Shown: one piece after another, positions 49,491 to 56,880 of the stretch | How positions within the stretch are numbered: position 1 is the stretch's first letter | Layout: every line of letters begins with the position of its first letter | From: Dehalococcoidia bacterium | GTDB taxonomy: Bacteria > Chloroflexota > Dehalococcoidia > Lucifugimonadales > UBA1123 | DNA: 56,880 bases | Assembly: GCA_009838465.1 (NCBI GenBank) | Contig: VXRN01000016.1 | Span: 1-56,880 of the forward strand | Reading direction: 5' to 3' | Made by a program: the position numbers and the translations under genes | The notes under the pieces: model-generated | What the model was told of the DNA's origin: nothing | The model's input: only the letters and a program-made list of their open reading frames with translations | Databases searched by the model: none

Positions 49491-51353
49491 TTATCTCAGC
49501 ACCCTCACGTCCCCGACTCGCCGCGTGACCCGCACGTGGTCAAGATGGTCCATCAGCGCGAGCGCGTACTTGCGACTCGTTCCCAGAAGATCGCGCACGT
49601 CCGCCACTGTGATTTCCCCGTTCCGGTTGAGGTACTCCGATATCCTATCAACCATCTCACCGTAGGCCGAAGCGGAAAAGACCACGCTCTCGCTCACTTT
49701 TACAACCTGCCCCCTCTCGTCCAGCAGGTTCACCACTTCCGGGTCTATCATGAAGTCTGTGGGCGGCGAGAACGGATCGGAATCAAGTTGGCCCAGGTAG
49801 TCGTCAACCATCTCGCGCTGCGCGTCCCCAATGCTGGGTGTATGTTCCGGCAGGCGCGCCGTCGAGCCATCCTCGACCGTAACGCCGCTCTCGTTCAGAA
49901 TGCTCAGAACGTCGTTGAACACCTGTGGGGATAGGTTCAGACGGGAACGAAGCTCCTCCTTGGGTGGACCGGCGCGCAGCGGATACTGGTCGTGATAGTC
50001 TCCCAGCGCGGACCGTGTCCGTTTGGTGAGCGAGCTCCAGCCCTGAGCCGTGTAGAACCTGGTCGCGCGGTTGATGCCGCCGGCGCCAAGCGCGATAACC
50101 CCGCCGTCCGAGACCATCCGCTCAAGCTCCGCCCTCGCCGTATCCGCGTTCATGTTCGCTCGGTTGACCACTGCCCCGAACTCCGCCGGCTCCAGGCCCT
50201 CGATAGTCTTCAGCAGCACCTCCCGGTCGTCCCCGCGCTCCATGATCTCCAGACGCTCGATGGTCGGCCTGTGACGCCTGCGAGGGCGTGGAGCGTGCGT
50301 GTCCACTATATTCCCTCCGCCCAGAGTCGTCATGTTCGAACGTATGACGAAGTAGTCGCCCTTCGCCACCGCTATCGGATTGTCCAGCTTGAGTTGCGCC
50401 CACGCGCTGTCGCCGGGTAGTAAACTATCGTCCTCGAACAGCCGCAGTCTGGCCACCGACTCGCTCGATCCTGTATGCACCGTCACGTACATATTGTGCC
50501 TGAGCGGGTTCGGTGCTTCGGGCAACGCCCGCAGGTGAACGTCGAAAGCGGTCGTCGAACGCAGCCAGCCCGGAAGCGTCAGCACCTCGCCGCGCGAAAT
50601 CTCGTCGTGCGACACCCCTATCAGGTTGGCCGCCACCCGGGTGCCCGGCTCCGCGCGCTCCACCTTACTTTTGTGCGTCTGTATGCCCCGAATGCGTGTG
50701 CTCTCGCCCGAAATCGCGAGTTCCACATCCTGCCCAATGTCCAGGTACCCGTCTATCAGCGTACCGGTGACCACCGTCCCAAAGCCCGTTATCGTGAAGG
50801 ATCGGTCTATCGGCAGGCGTGGACGCCCCAGGTCACGCTTCGCCGGTATATCGCTCAGCATCCCTTCCATGGCCGCCACTAGCTCAGGCAGACCTTCCCC
50901 TGTCTGCGCCGATACGGGCATGATGGCCGCGCCCTCCAGCACAGTGCCTTCCAGCGTGTCCTCCACGTCCGCCGTCACAAGCTCTATCCACTCCTCGTCA
51001 ACCAGGTCACACTTGGTCAGTGCCACCAGCCCCCTGGGAATCCGAAGAAGGTCCAGTATGGCGAGGTGTTCCCGCGTCTGCGGCATAACCGACTCGTCAG
51101 CCGCCACCACCAGCATCGCCAGGTCAATTCCGCCCACCCCGGCCAGCATATTATTCACGAACCGCTCATGCCCGGGAACATCCACGATGCTGATCTCGTT
51201 GCCGCCCGGCAGTGCCAGCCACGCGAACCCCAGGTCTATCGTCAGCCCTCGCTCCTTCTCCTCCGCCAGCCGGTCCGGGTCTATCCCCGTCAGCGCCTGG
51301 ACAAGCGTGGACTTGCCGTGATCAACGTGGCCTGCCGTGCCAACAACGAACAT
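49491..51353 (-). CDS. selB: Selenocysteine-specific translation elongation factor SelB
   Basis: 620 aa. G-domain motifs are complete: GTAGHVDHGKSTLVQALTGI (G1), DIDLGFAW preceded by RGLT (G2), DVPGHERFVNNM (G3), ALTKCDLVDE (TKCD in place of NKxD, typical of SelB) and PVSAQTGEGL. Domains II-III follow (FTITGFGTVVTGTLIDGYLD), and a C-terminal winged-helix region (about 400-620, ending ALALMDHLDHVRVTRRVGDV) would bind the SECIS RNA. It delivers Sec-tRNA to UGA codons. No selA, selC, selD or selenoprotein gene is visible in the window. Start ATG 51353 follows GAAGG. Confidence 0.95.
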   Translation of the reverse strand: MFVVGTAGHVDHGKSTLVQALTGIDPDRLAEEKERGLTIDLGFAWLALPGGNEISIVDVPGHERFVNNMLAGVGGIDLAMLVVAADESVMPQTREHLAILDLLRIPRGLVALTKCDLVDEEWIELVTADVEDTLEGTVLEGAAIMPVSAQTGEGLPELVAAMEGMLSDIPAKRDLGRPRLPIDRSFTITGFGTVVTGTLIDGYLDIGQDVELAISGESTRIRGIQTHKSKVERAEPGTRVAANLIGVSHDEISRGEVLTLPGWLRSTTAFDVHLRALPEAPNPLRHNMYVTVHTGSSESVARLRLFEDDSLLPGDSAWAQLKLDNPIAVAKGDYFVIRSNMTTLGGGNIVDTHAPRPRRRHRPTIERLEIMERGDDREVLLKTIEGLEPAEFGAVVNRANMNADTARAELERMVSDGGVIALGAGGINRATRFYTAQGWSSLTKRTRSALGDYHDQYPLRAGPPKEELRSRLNLSPQVFNDVLSILNESGVTVEDGSTARLPEHTPSIGDAQREMVDDYLGQLDSDPFSPPTDFMIDPEVVNLLDERGQVVKVSESVVFSASAYGEMVDRISEYLNRNGEITVADVRDLLGTSRKYALALMDHLDHVRVTRRVGDVRVLR

Positions 51354-51469
51354 GAGCTATACCTTCTCAGGATGATTGGTACGGTCTAGGATAACACAGT
51401 GGTCGCGCGCGATTGTGGCCTTCGGTCATAGGTATTTGCACACCCTGGTTGTCCAATGATCCAGTCGTC

Positions 51470-51777
51470 AAGACCCCTTCCGTCGTTCCCGCGAAAGCAT
51501 GTCCTCGTGAAAACGGGGAGAGACCTTTGCGCGACTATCGTCATGCCCGCGAAAGCGGGCATCCAGGGGCGGGGGCGGGGTGTGTCCAGCTTGGGATTGC
51601 CGACTCCCCGCACCCACTCGGACTACCATATCCGAGTTTCGCGAAGGTCTCCGAAGGCGGGAACCCAGAATGGGGTGGATGGTGTGAGCAGCTATGAATT
51701 TCATGGAATCACACACTCATTCAGCCCTTCAAATCGAAGTGAAAGCGATATTCGCAAAGGTCTCCGAAAGCGGGAAC
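51470..51777. repeat. Composite dispersed repeat, family B long form (plus truncated copy)
   Basis: Blocks: TTCCCGCGAAAGCATGTCCT, CGTGAAAACGGGGAGAGACC, CGTCATGCCCGCGAAAGCGG (perfect hairpin), GTGTCCAGCTTGGGATTGCC then GACTCCCCGCACCCACTC (51582-51619, 38 bp identical to 53353-53390), and GCGAAGGTCTCCGAAGGCGG. A partial copy, GCAAAGGTCTCCGAAAGCGG, is at 51754. The gap 51354-51933 holds nothing else I can support. Confidence 0.7.
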
Positions 51778-51933
51778 CCCGAAGAGGCCCGCCGCTCGGC
51801 AATCCTGCTTCGGACCGAGACTTTCTGAAGTTCTCAGTTCAGCGAGCTTCTTGATGAACTGAATGATGCCCTGATAGGGTATCGTATCTATGATGCTTAG
51901 CAGCGCAATTTGAGAGCACAAGGGAGTGGGGCG

Positions 51934-52134
51934 ATGACAACCGTTTCCGAACTACAGCAGGCTATACTGGACCTGTCCGAGGCCGACTACTCCGAGCTGC
52001 GCCGTTGGCTGCTCGATCAGGAGTGGGAACGATGGGAGAGGGAATTCGACGAGGACGTAAGGGCCGGCAAGCTAGATGATTTGGCATCCCAGGCATTGGA
52101 AGCCAAGGCGAGAGGCAACCTGAAGGATCTATAG
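51934..52134 (+). CDS. Putative type II antitoxin partner of the RelE/ParE-like toxin
   Basis: 66 aa from ATG 51934, with GGGAG upstream. Starting MTTVSELQQAILDLSEADYS then ELRRWLLDQEWERWEREFDE, it is short, helical and strongly acidic, like antitoxins (addiction-module component type) that precede ParE/RelE toxins. Its stop abuts the toxin start (TAG then TTG), so the two are coupled. The fold is inferred from context and composition. Confidence 0.75.
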   Translation: MTTVSELQQAILDLSEADYSELRRWLLDQEWERWEREFDEDVRAGKLDDLASQALEAKARGNLKDL

Positions 52135-52389
52135 TTGCACAGGGCAGACCCGCATTTCTGGCGGCGATTCGAGGAGTTGCCTCCCACAGTACAACGGATA
52201 GCTCGTCGAAACTTCGATCTATTGAAAGGGAATCCTAGGCATCCGTCTTTGAAATTCCGAAATGTTGGACGCTACTGGTCTGCGCGAGTAGGTGTTGCCC
52301 ATAGAGCTGTCGCATTCAAAGATGGCGACGACTTCATCTGGTTCTGGGTCGGCGACCACGACGAGTATCTGAGGGTTATTCGTGGGTAG
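52135..52389 (+). CDS. RelE/ParE-superfamily toxin
   Basis: 84 aa with TTG start immediately after the antitoxin stop; AAGGATC is just upstream. The fold is suggested by FWRRFEELPPTVQRIARRNF, DLLKGNPRHPSLKFRNVGRY, SARVGVAHRAVAFKDGDDFI and the final WVGDHDEYLRVIRG, the typical RelE/ParE arrangement with conserved late His and Tyr. Such toxins cleave ribosome-bound mRNA or inhibit gyrase. The branch resembles the HigB/killer-like set. Both genes sit between two long family B repeats. Confidence 0.82.
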   Translation: MHRADPHFWRRFEELPPTVQRIARRNFDLLKGNPRHPSLKFRNVGRYWSARVGVAHRAVAFKDGDDFIWFWVGDHDEYLRVIRG

Positions 52390-52400
52390 TGCACACTCCA

Positions 52401-52499
52401 CAGTTTCTTCATCGAGGAACTCAAAGAAGAAACTGACTACCCCTACGAGGAACCTTGGTCACTGGATACCAAAAACTCACAACTCACAACTTCATAGTC
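52401..52499 (+). other. Inverted repeat and possible coding remnant
   Basis: CAGTTTCTTC (52401-52410) and GAAGAAACTG (52426-52435) form a perfect 10-bp stem with a 15-base loop. The same bases in one frame read FFIEELKEETDYPYEEPWSL before a stop at 52499, which looks like the C-terminus of a lost gene. Both readings are tentative. Confidence 0.3.
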
Positions 52500-52519
52500 C
52501 CTCGCAATTGTATTAGAAT
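52491..52519 (+). promoter_or_regulatory. Candidate promoter of the zinc-ribbon gene
   Basis: TTCATA (52491-52496), 17-bp spacer, TAGAAT (52514-52519), four and five matches to consensus, giving a leader of about 24 bases before ATG 52550. Confidence 0.45.
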
Positions 52520-52549
52520 GAGTTCAACTCCAATACGTGGGCGCGGGGA

Positions 52550-53254
52550 ATGTCGTCTATCAGGGACCTATACGACCTTCAGCTTCTCGACTGGGACATC
52601 CAGAATCGCGAGGTGGAGTTGGCCGACATCCGCGCGAAATTGGCCGACGACTCTAGGCGGCTGACTGCCAAGCGTCAACTCGACGCGCTCGAAAACAAGA
52701 TGGCCGGGCTCGCCAGGCCCAGGAGACAGACCGAGAACACCGTCGAGGACATCGAGCGGAGGATAGCGGAGATCGAAAGCCGGCTCTATGATGGATCGGT
52801 CACCAATCCTAGGGAACTGGAGGCATACCAGGAAGAGCGGACGAACTTGACGGAGAATCGTGGCGAGGTTGAGGATAGGCTGCTCGAGATAATGATCGAG
52901 AGCGATGACACGCAGGCCCTTCTGGACAAGGCAAGGGAGCTGTTCGAGCGCATAGACGACGAGCGTACCCGAGAGGTAGCGAGTCTCCGGTCTCGCCATG
53001 CCGAAGTGTCCTCCGAGCTGCCCGACTTCATCGAGCGCAGGGGAGAACTGGTGTCGGAGCACGCCCCGATGACCCTTGCCATCTACGAACAGGTGAGGCA
53101 GCTCAGGGGCGGACAGGGCGCGGCCCTCGTTGACAGGCGCGGACTGTGCCAGGGGTGCAGGCTAGTCATACCCACCACCGAACTCCAGAAAGTGCGCGCC
53201 GGAGACCAGATAGTCCAGTGCGGAAGCTGCTCCCGCATCCTGATCCTGGAATGA
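52550..53254 (+). CDS. Coiled-coil protein with C-terminal C4 zinc ribbon
   Basis: 234 aa. A long coiled coil (residues about 10-185: LYDLQLLDWDIQNREVELAD, LEAYQEERTNLTENRGEVED) ends in a zinc ribbon with CQGC at about 201-204 and CGSC at about 225-228. This is the C4-type zinc-ribbon (DUF164/CT398-like) family, widespread in bacteria and of unsettled function, often linked to nucleic-acid or flagellar contexts. The start matches other members (short N-terminus before the LQxLD motif), although GGGG directly before ATG is too close to be an ideal ribosome site. Confidence 0.88.
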   Translation: MSSIRDLYDLQLLDWDIQNREVELADIRAKLADDSRRLTAKRQLDALENKMAGLARPRRQTENTVEDIERRIAEIESRLYDGSVTNPRELEAYQEERTNLTENRGEVEDRLLEIMIESDDTQALLDKARELFERIDDERTREVASLRSRHAEVSSELPDFIERRGELVSEHAPMTLAIYEQVRQLRGGQGAALVDRRGLCQGCRLVIPTTELQKVRAGDQIVQCGSCSRILILE

Positions 53255-53271
53255 AACCGCAAAAACCAACC

Positions 53272-53450
53272 GTCGTCATTCCCGCGAAAGGAGACCTTTG
53301 CACAACCACCGTCGTTCCCGTGAAAACGGGAACCCAGGGGCGGGGACGGGGCGTGTCCAGCTTGGGATTGCCGACTCCCCGCACCCACTCAGACTACCAT
53401 ATCTGAGTTACGCAGAGGTCTCCGAAAGCGGGAATCTGGGGGTGGGGGCG
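53272..53450. repeat. Composite dispersed repeat, family B long form
   Basis: CGTCATTCCCGCGAAAGGAG, ACCTTTGCACAACCACCGTC, GTTCCCGTGAAAACGGGAAC (perfect hairpin), the 38-bp block shared with 51582-51619, and ACGCAGAGGTCTCCGAAAGC. A family C tract (ACTAACAACTAAAAACTAAA, 53507-53526) follows just before the recombinase-like gene. Confidence 0.7.
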
Positions 53451-53546
53451 GTGCGATCACCTAGGAATCTACGAACTTACATACCCCTTACAGTCCTTCC
53501 GATTGAAACTAACAACTAAAAACTAAAGACTGATCACTAAGGAACC

Positions 53547-54905
53547 ATGAGAGCGCTGGGATACTACAGAACTGACGCCCCTACCGTAGGCGAAGAAAAC
53601 GGCAAGTCGCAGCAGGAATTCGAGTCCGAATTCCAGGACTATTGCTACGTCAATCTGCACCAGCCGGTGGAGATCTTCGGTGACCTGTCGCCGGCGGACG
53701 ATGGCAAGTATCCCGAGTACGAAAGACTGGTCGGCTACATAAGAGATTCCGGCTCGGAGTTTCTGGTCACCGTGCCGGACGCCACACACCTTGGAGGCGA
53801 TCTGGAAGCGGTGGCGCGTGCCTTCCTGTCCCTGGAGAACATGGGAAGCAAGGTCTCCTGCCAGGACGATGATATGCCCGACCCGCTCCAGAACGCTCTG
53901 GTTACCCTCGGCGCGCCGGGTGCGTCCAGAGAGCGCAGCGAGAAAATCCGAATGTCTATGCAGAACAGGGCGCTCAGGGGGAAGGGGTTGGGCAGACCGC
54001 CCTACGGCTACCGCAATGGCGAGGACGGTACACTTGAGATCGTTAAAGACGAGTCCCCCGTCGTGGAACTCATCTTCCGGCTGTACACCAGGGACAGGAT
54101 GGGCATGAGACTCATCGTCCAGCACCTGAACGAGCGCGGGATAACAACGCGCAGGGGTGGAAACTGGAACGTCGTCAGCATAAGGGACATCCTGAAGAAC
54201 ACGGTATATATCGGCACCTACACCCGGTTCGGGCTGCGACTGCCCGGAAGCCACGAGGCGATCATCCCGCGCGACGTGTTCCGCGAAGCCCAGGACATCG
54301 TGAGAGAGCGGCGTCCGCTTGGCAGGGTGTCGCGCCCGGAGCCGTACCTCCTGTCCGGCATCGCCTTCTGCGAGTCCTGCGGCAACAAGATGATGGGTGT
54401 GACCCGCCGGCAACTATGGCGCAACAAGGACGGTAATCGCAGCCGTGCCACATACCGCTACTACCAGTGCCAGTCCCGCAATAACCAGAGCGTCTGCGGG
54501 TATCACACCTGGCGCGAGGCCGACCTGGAGGGCGCGGTACTCGCCCAGATTCCGCTCGCTATCGAGATGAGGGCGCTCCGCAAGCTCGCTTATCGGAACG
54601 GGGGAGACAAGTCCGAACAGGCCCTGAAGAAGATATGGGAAGAGAGGGTCAGGAACGCCGAGCGCAGGTTCTCCCAGACCCTTCGCAAGACTGCCTCCGG
54701 CGCGCTCAAGACCGACCAGCTCGAACGCGCTCTCGCCGAACTGGACAAGGCCAGGACGCTGGCCGAGAAGTCCGACCAGCCCGTGGACGTGAGCGATATG
54801 CTGGAGAAGTGGGGCGAACGCGACTTCGACGAGAAGCGCGACTTCCTGCTGACACACGTCGCCCGCGTCGAAGTCAGCGACCATATGGCCCGCATCGTAG
54901 CGTGA
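53547..54905 (+). CDS. Serine-recombinase-family protein with degenerate catalytic domain
   Basis: 452 aa. The large serine recombinase plan is visible: N-terminal resolvase-like domain (1-120), recombinase domain (about 150-240: GRPPYGYRNGEDGTLEIVKD, RLIVQHLNERGITTRRGGNW, SIRDILKNTVYIGTYTR), zinc ribbon (about 270-315: FCESCGNKMMG to CQSRNNQSVCGYH) and C-terminal coiled coil. Yet the active site is lost: YYRTDAPTV replaces the YxRVS catalytic serine, and VPDATHLGGD replaces the DRLxR arginines. It lies between the zinc-ribbon gene and pyrD, 14 bp from the latter, with no att sites or cargo, so it is probably a domesticated DNA-binding protein. Confidence 0.82.
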   Translation: MRALGYYRTDAPTVGEENGKSQQEFESEFQDYCYVNLHQPVEIFGDLSPADDGKYPEYERLVGYIRDSGSEFLVTVPDATHLGGDLEAVARAFLSLENMGSKVSCQDDDMPDPLQNALVTLGAPGASRERSEKIRMSMQNRALRGKGLGRPPYGYRNGEDGTLEIVKDESPVVELIFRLYTRDRMGMRLIVQHLNERGITTRRGGNWNVVSIRDILKNTVYIGTYTRFGLRLPGSHEAIIPRDVFREAQDIVRERRPLGRVSRPEPYLLSGIAFCESCGNKMMGVTRRQLWRNKDGNRSRATYRYYQCQSRNNQSVCGYHTWREADLEGAVLAQIPLAIEMRALRKLAYRNGGDKSEQALKKIWEERVRNAERRFSQTLRKTASGALKTDQLERALAELDKARTLAEKSDQPVDVSDMLEKWGERDFDEKRDFLLTHVARVEVSDHMARIVA

Positions 54906-54918
54906 GCGGAGAACTCGA

Positions 54919-56007
54919 TTGGCGTTAGCCCTCATACCACGCGCATACGAGTCCCTGCTCAGGCCGCTGCTGTTCACCCTGCCGCCCGAAAAGGCTCAGA
55001 AGGTCGCGGACCGCGCCCTGAAGATGTGGCCGCTCTGGAAAGCGGCTGCACAGGTCGGCGGCTTCACGTCGCCCAGGATCGAGACCAGGGTCGGCGGACT
55101 CGCGCTCAAGAATCCGGTGGGCCTCGCTGCCGGATACGACAAGAACTGCGAACTGCTTCCCGGCCTCGCCGCGCTTGGGTTCGGATATGTGACTTGCGGC
55201 ACCGTAACCCTGGAGCCGCGCCCGGGCAATCCGGGAACTCGCCTTCTGAGAGACGAGTCGCGCCATGCCCTGATCAACGCGCTCGGATTTCCGGGCCTCG
55301 GACTCGATGCCGCCGCTGAGAGAATATCGGCGGACAGGCCACTGGTCGGTAATACCCCTGTCGTGGTCAGCGTGTCCGGCGCCGACATCGAGGACATAGC
55401 CACGTGCCACAGGACGATGGAACCGCTCGCCGACGCGATAGAGGTGAACATAAGCTCGCCCAACACTGCCAACCTGAGGGTATTCCACTATCCCGACGTA
55501 CTTGGCGAACTGTTGGATGAGCTCAACGAGTCTAGGACGAGACCGCTCTTCGTAAAGTTACCGCCCTTCCCGTCGCATGAAGACGATCCCAAGCGCCACG
55601 ACCTAGCTCTGTCTCTCGCGGACGTGTGCGCCTCGAAACACGTTGACGCGCTGACGGTTGCCAACACCCAACCCGTTCAGGACGAACGGCTCGGTGTCGG
55701 TATGGGAGGACTGAGTGGTATGCCCATCTTCGGACAGATGTTGCGAATGGTCCACGAAGTGCGGGAAATAGTTGGCGACAACACGAGCATAAACGCATCA
55801 GGTGGTATATTCAACGCCTGGGACGCATGGCAGGCGTTGTTGGCGGGAACGGACAGTGTCCAGGTAATGACCGGCTTCGTTTACAGGGGCCCCGGAATCC
55901 CGCGAGACATCAGCGTGGGCCTGGATAGGATGGCTGCGCTGCAAGGGCTGGACTCGGTCCGCTCAGTCGGTCGCTGGGCGAGCGCAGGACCGGCGGCCAA
56001 TGCCTGA
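54919..56007 (+). CDS. pyrD: Dihydroorotate dehydrogenase, quinone-dependent (class 2)
   Basis: 362 aa, TTG start with GGAGA six bases upstream. Class 2 features: N-terminal membrane-association helices (YESLLRPLLFTLPPEKAQKV), the FMN site GLAAGYDKNCELLPGLAALG, GYVTCGTVTLEPRPGNP, the catalytic serine in NISSPNTANLR (S178/S179 region), VKLPPF and the phosphate-binding NASGGIFNAWDAW. It oxidises dihydroorotate to orotate in pyrimidine synthesis, passing electrons to quinone at the membrane. It overlaps the next gene by 8 bp. Confidence 0.95.
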   Translation: MALALIPRAYESLLRPLLFTLPPEKAQKVADRALKMWPLWKAAAQVGGFTSPRIETRVGGLALKNPVGLAAGYDKNCELLPGLAALGFGYVTCGTVTLEPRPGNPGTRLLRDESRHALINALGFPGLGLDAAAERISADRPLVGNTPVVVSVSGADIEDIATCHRTMEPLADAIEVNISSPNTANLRVFHYPDVLGELLDELNESRTRPLFVKLPPFPSHEDDPKRHDLALSLADVCASKHVDALTVANTQPVQDERLGVGMGGLSGMPIFGQMLRMVHEVREIVGDNTSINASGGIFNAWDAWQALLAGTDSVQVMTGFVYRGPGIPRDISVGLDRMAALQGLDSVRSVGRWASAGPAANA

Positions 56008-56749
56008 ATACAAGGCCCTCATTCTCGACCTGGACGGCACCCTGATCGGCCCCGACGAACTCATATCCCCCAGGGTGGAGGATGCGGTCCGCGAGGTCAC
56101 GGCGAAAATCGGCGTCTCGATAGCGACTGGCCGCGAGACCGGGGACGTCCTGAAGTATGGGCGTGAACTCGGACTCACCTGGCCCCAGATCTCCGACAAC
56201 GGCGCGCAGATAATTGACCCCACAAGCGGCGACAGCCTGTGGAGCGCGCCGCTGGGCGAAGCTTTATCTCGCAGGGCCATGCAGCCCATCATCGAGAGCG
56301 GCTGCGAATTCTTCGTCACTCACGCAGGCGGCGCGGTAACCGATCTGGCTAACCTGCACACCTGGGAACTCACACGTGTATCGGCGCTCGACCTGGATGA
56401 GGCAGACGCGGACGCAATGCTCGAAAGCATGGCCGACGAAAGTGGCCTGGACATGGTCAAAGTCTGGCTGCCCTACAACCGCCTGTGGGCGGTGGACTTC
56501 ACCCGCAGCGGTATCAACAAGGGCAGTGCGCTGCACGTTCTGTGCAATATGTCAGGAATCACGCCATCGCACACCATCGCCGTAGGCGACAGCTTCAACG
56601 ACCTGCCCCTCATGGAAACCGCCGGCCTCGGCATAGCCATGGGCAACGCCCCCAGCGAGGTGCGGAACGCCGCGAAACATGTGGTCCCGCCCGTGGAAGA
56701 GTATGGCCTAGCCCACGCGATAGAGCGACACATCCTCCCGCTGCTCTAG
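56000..56749 (+). CDS. Cof-type HAD-superfamily phosphatase
   Basis: 249 aa. HAD motifs: ALILDLDGTLIGPDE (nucleophile Asp in DLDGT), SIATGRETGDV (motif II Thr), the Lys in GINKGSALHVL and GDSFNDLPLMETAGLGIAMG (motif III/IV acidic pair). The C2-type cap (QISDNGAQIIDP, then 80-190) places it among Cof/YbiV-like sugar-phosphate phosphatases. The substrate is unknown. It overlaps pyrD by 8 bp and is translationally coupled. Confidence 0.9.
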   Translation: MPEYKALILDLDGTLIGPDELISPRVEDAVREVTAKIGVSIATGRETGDVLKYGRELGLTWPQISDNGAQIIDPTSGDSLWSAPLGEALSRRAMQPIIESGCEFFVTHAGGAVTDLANLHTWELTRVSALDLDEADADAMLESMADESGLDMVKVWLPYNRLWAVDFTRSGINKGSALHVLCNMSGITPSHTIAVGDSFNDLPLMETAGLGIAMGNAPSEVRNAAKHVVPPVEEYGLAHAIERHILPLL

Positions 56750-56792
56750 CGAGTTCGGGGGCCTTTGCAAAGCTACTATCCAACTTCCCACT

Positions 56793-56880
56793 GTCATTCC
56801 TGCGAAGGGAGACCTTTGCACAACCACCGTCGTTCCCGTGAAAGTTTGTCCTCGTAAAAACGGGGACGGGAACCCAGGGG
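56793..56880. repeat. Composite dispersed repeat, family B long form, cut by window end
   Basis: CATTCCTGCGAAGGGAGACC, TTTGCACAACCACCGTCGTT, CCCGTGAAAGTTTGTCCTCG and AAAAACGGGGACGGGAACCC. It merges features of the 51480 (TGTCCTCGTGAAAACGGGG) and 53272 copies, and continues beyond the window. Confidence 0.7.

Noticed and set aside
49491..51353. In-frame UGA selenocysteine gene near selB
   Set aside because: None of the neighbouring genes shows an interrupted conserved domain with a TGA at a redox position.
53547..54905. Integrated mobile element driven by a serine recombinase
   Set aside because: The catalytic residues are missing, no attachment sites or cargo genes are visible, and pyrD follows at 14 bp.

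Overview
The window is a high-GC bacterial chromosome segment with no rRNA, tRNA or CRISPR array. Its gene content resembles environmental Chloroflexota of the Dehalococcoidia/SAR202 type: several CaiB/BaiF-type CoA-transferases, a mandelate-racemase-like enolase-superfamily enzyme, a luciferase-like flavin monooxygenase, a class D flavin monooxygenase of acyl-CoA dehydrogenase fold, a DUF1800/DUF1501 pair, and a lipoprotein solute-binding protein with a long Glu/Lys/Val linker. The lineage is inferred from this content, not from a marker gene. Many genes have good Shine-Dalgarno sequences. Where promoters are legible they are sigma-70-like with a 17-bp spacer (TTGAC-type -35).

Layout. 0.2-3.6 kb: first 2-oxoacid dehydrogenase cluster (E1 alpha, E1 beta, E2; no E3). 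3.8-4.5 kb: vapBC-like toxin-antitoxin pair. 4.6-6.4 kb: small membrane protein, a phased ACCAGTTT repeat array, and a metallo-beta-lactamase-fold hydrolase. 6.7-11.2 kb: minus-strand peptide-type ABC importer (binding protein and two permeases, no ATPase). 11.4-13.4 kb: corrinoid protein, a four-Cys small protein, an aquaporin. 13.5-19.3 kb: minus-strand GNAT, FAD oxidoreductase, small membrane protein, MFS transporter, flavin monooxygenase. 19.4-23.3 kb: DUF1800, DUF1501 and NHL-repeat proteins. 23.3-25.9 kb: a lower-GC accessory patch with hicB, a decapitated hicA fused to an NHL-gene remnant, a RAMA-like protein and a MNT/HEPN module. 26.0-30.3 kb: second 2-oxoacid dehydrogenase cluster, split by a DUF3800 gene. 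30.3-35.5 kb: lactonase, acyl-CoA ligase, YHS-like protein, amt-glnK, PPOX protein. 35.5-47.0 kb: CoA-transferase, enolase-superfamily enzyme, metallophosphatase, tandem-fused CoA-transferase, S9 peptidase, flavin monooxygenase, thioredoxin-like lipoprotein, NurA. 47.4-56.8 kb: 2-hydroxyacid dehydrogenase, retropepsin-like protein, SelB, a RelBE/ParE-like pair, zinc-ribbon coiled-coil protein, a catalytically degenerate serine-recombinase-like protein, PyrD and a Cof-type HAD phosphatase.

The theme is catabolism of organic acids, peptides and CoA-activated compounds (2-oxoacid oxidation, CoA transfer, acyl-CoA ligation, flavin oxygenation) with ammonium assimilation control. Intergenic space is filled by at least four families of short dispersed palindromic repeats. 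One lies in frame inside a coding region, and others supply a ribosome-binding site or a protein C-terminus. The strongest items for a second look are the phased repeat array, the fused CoA-transferase with one apparently inactive half, the degenerate recombinase in a housekeeping locus, the hicA/NHL chimeric junction, the orphan corrinoid gene pair and a leaderless promoter.
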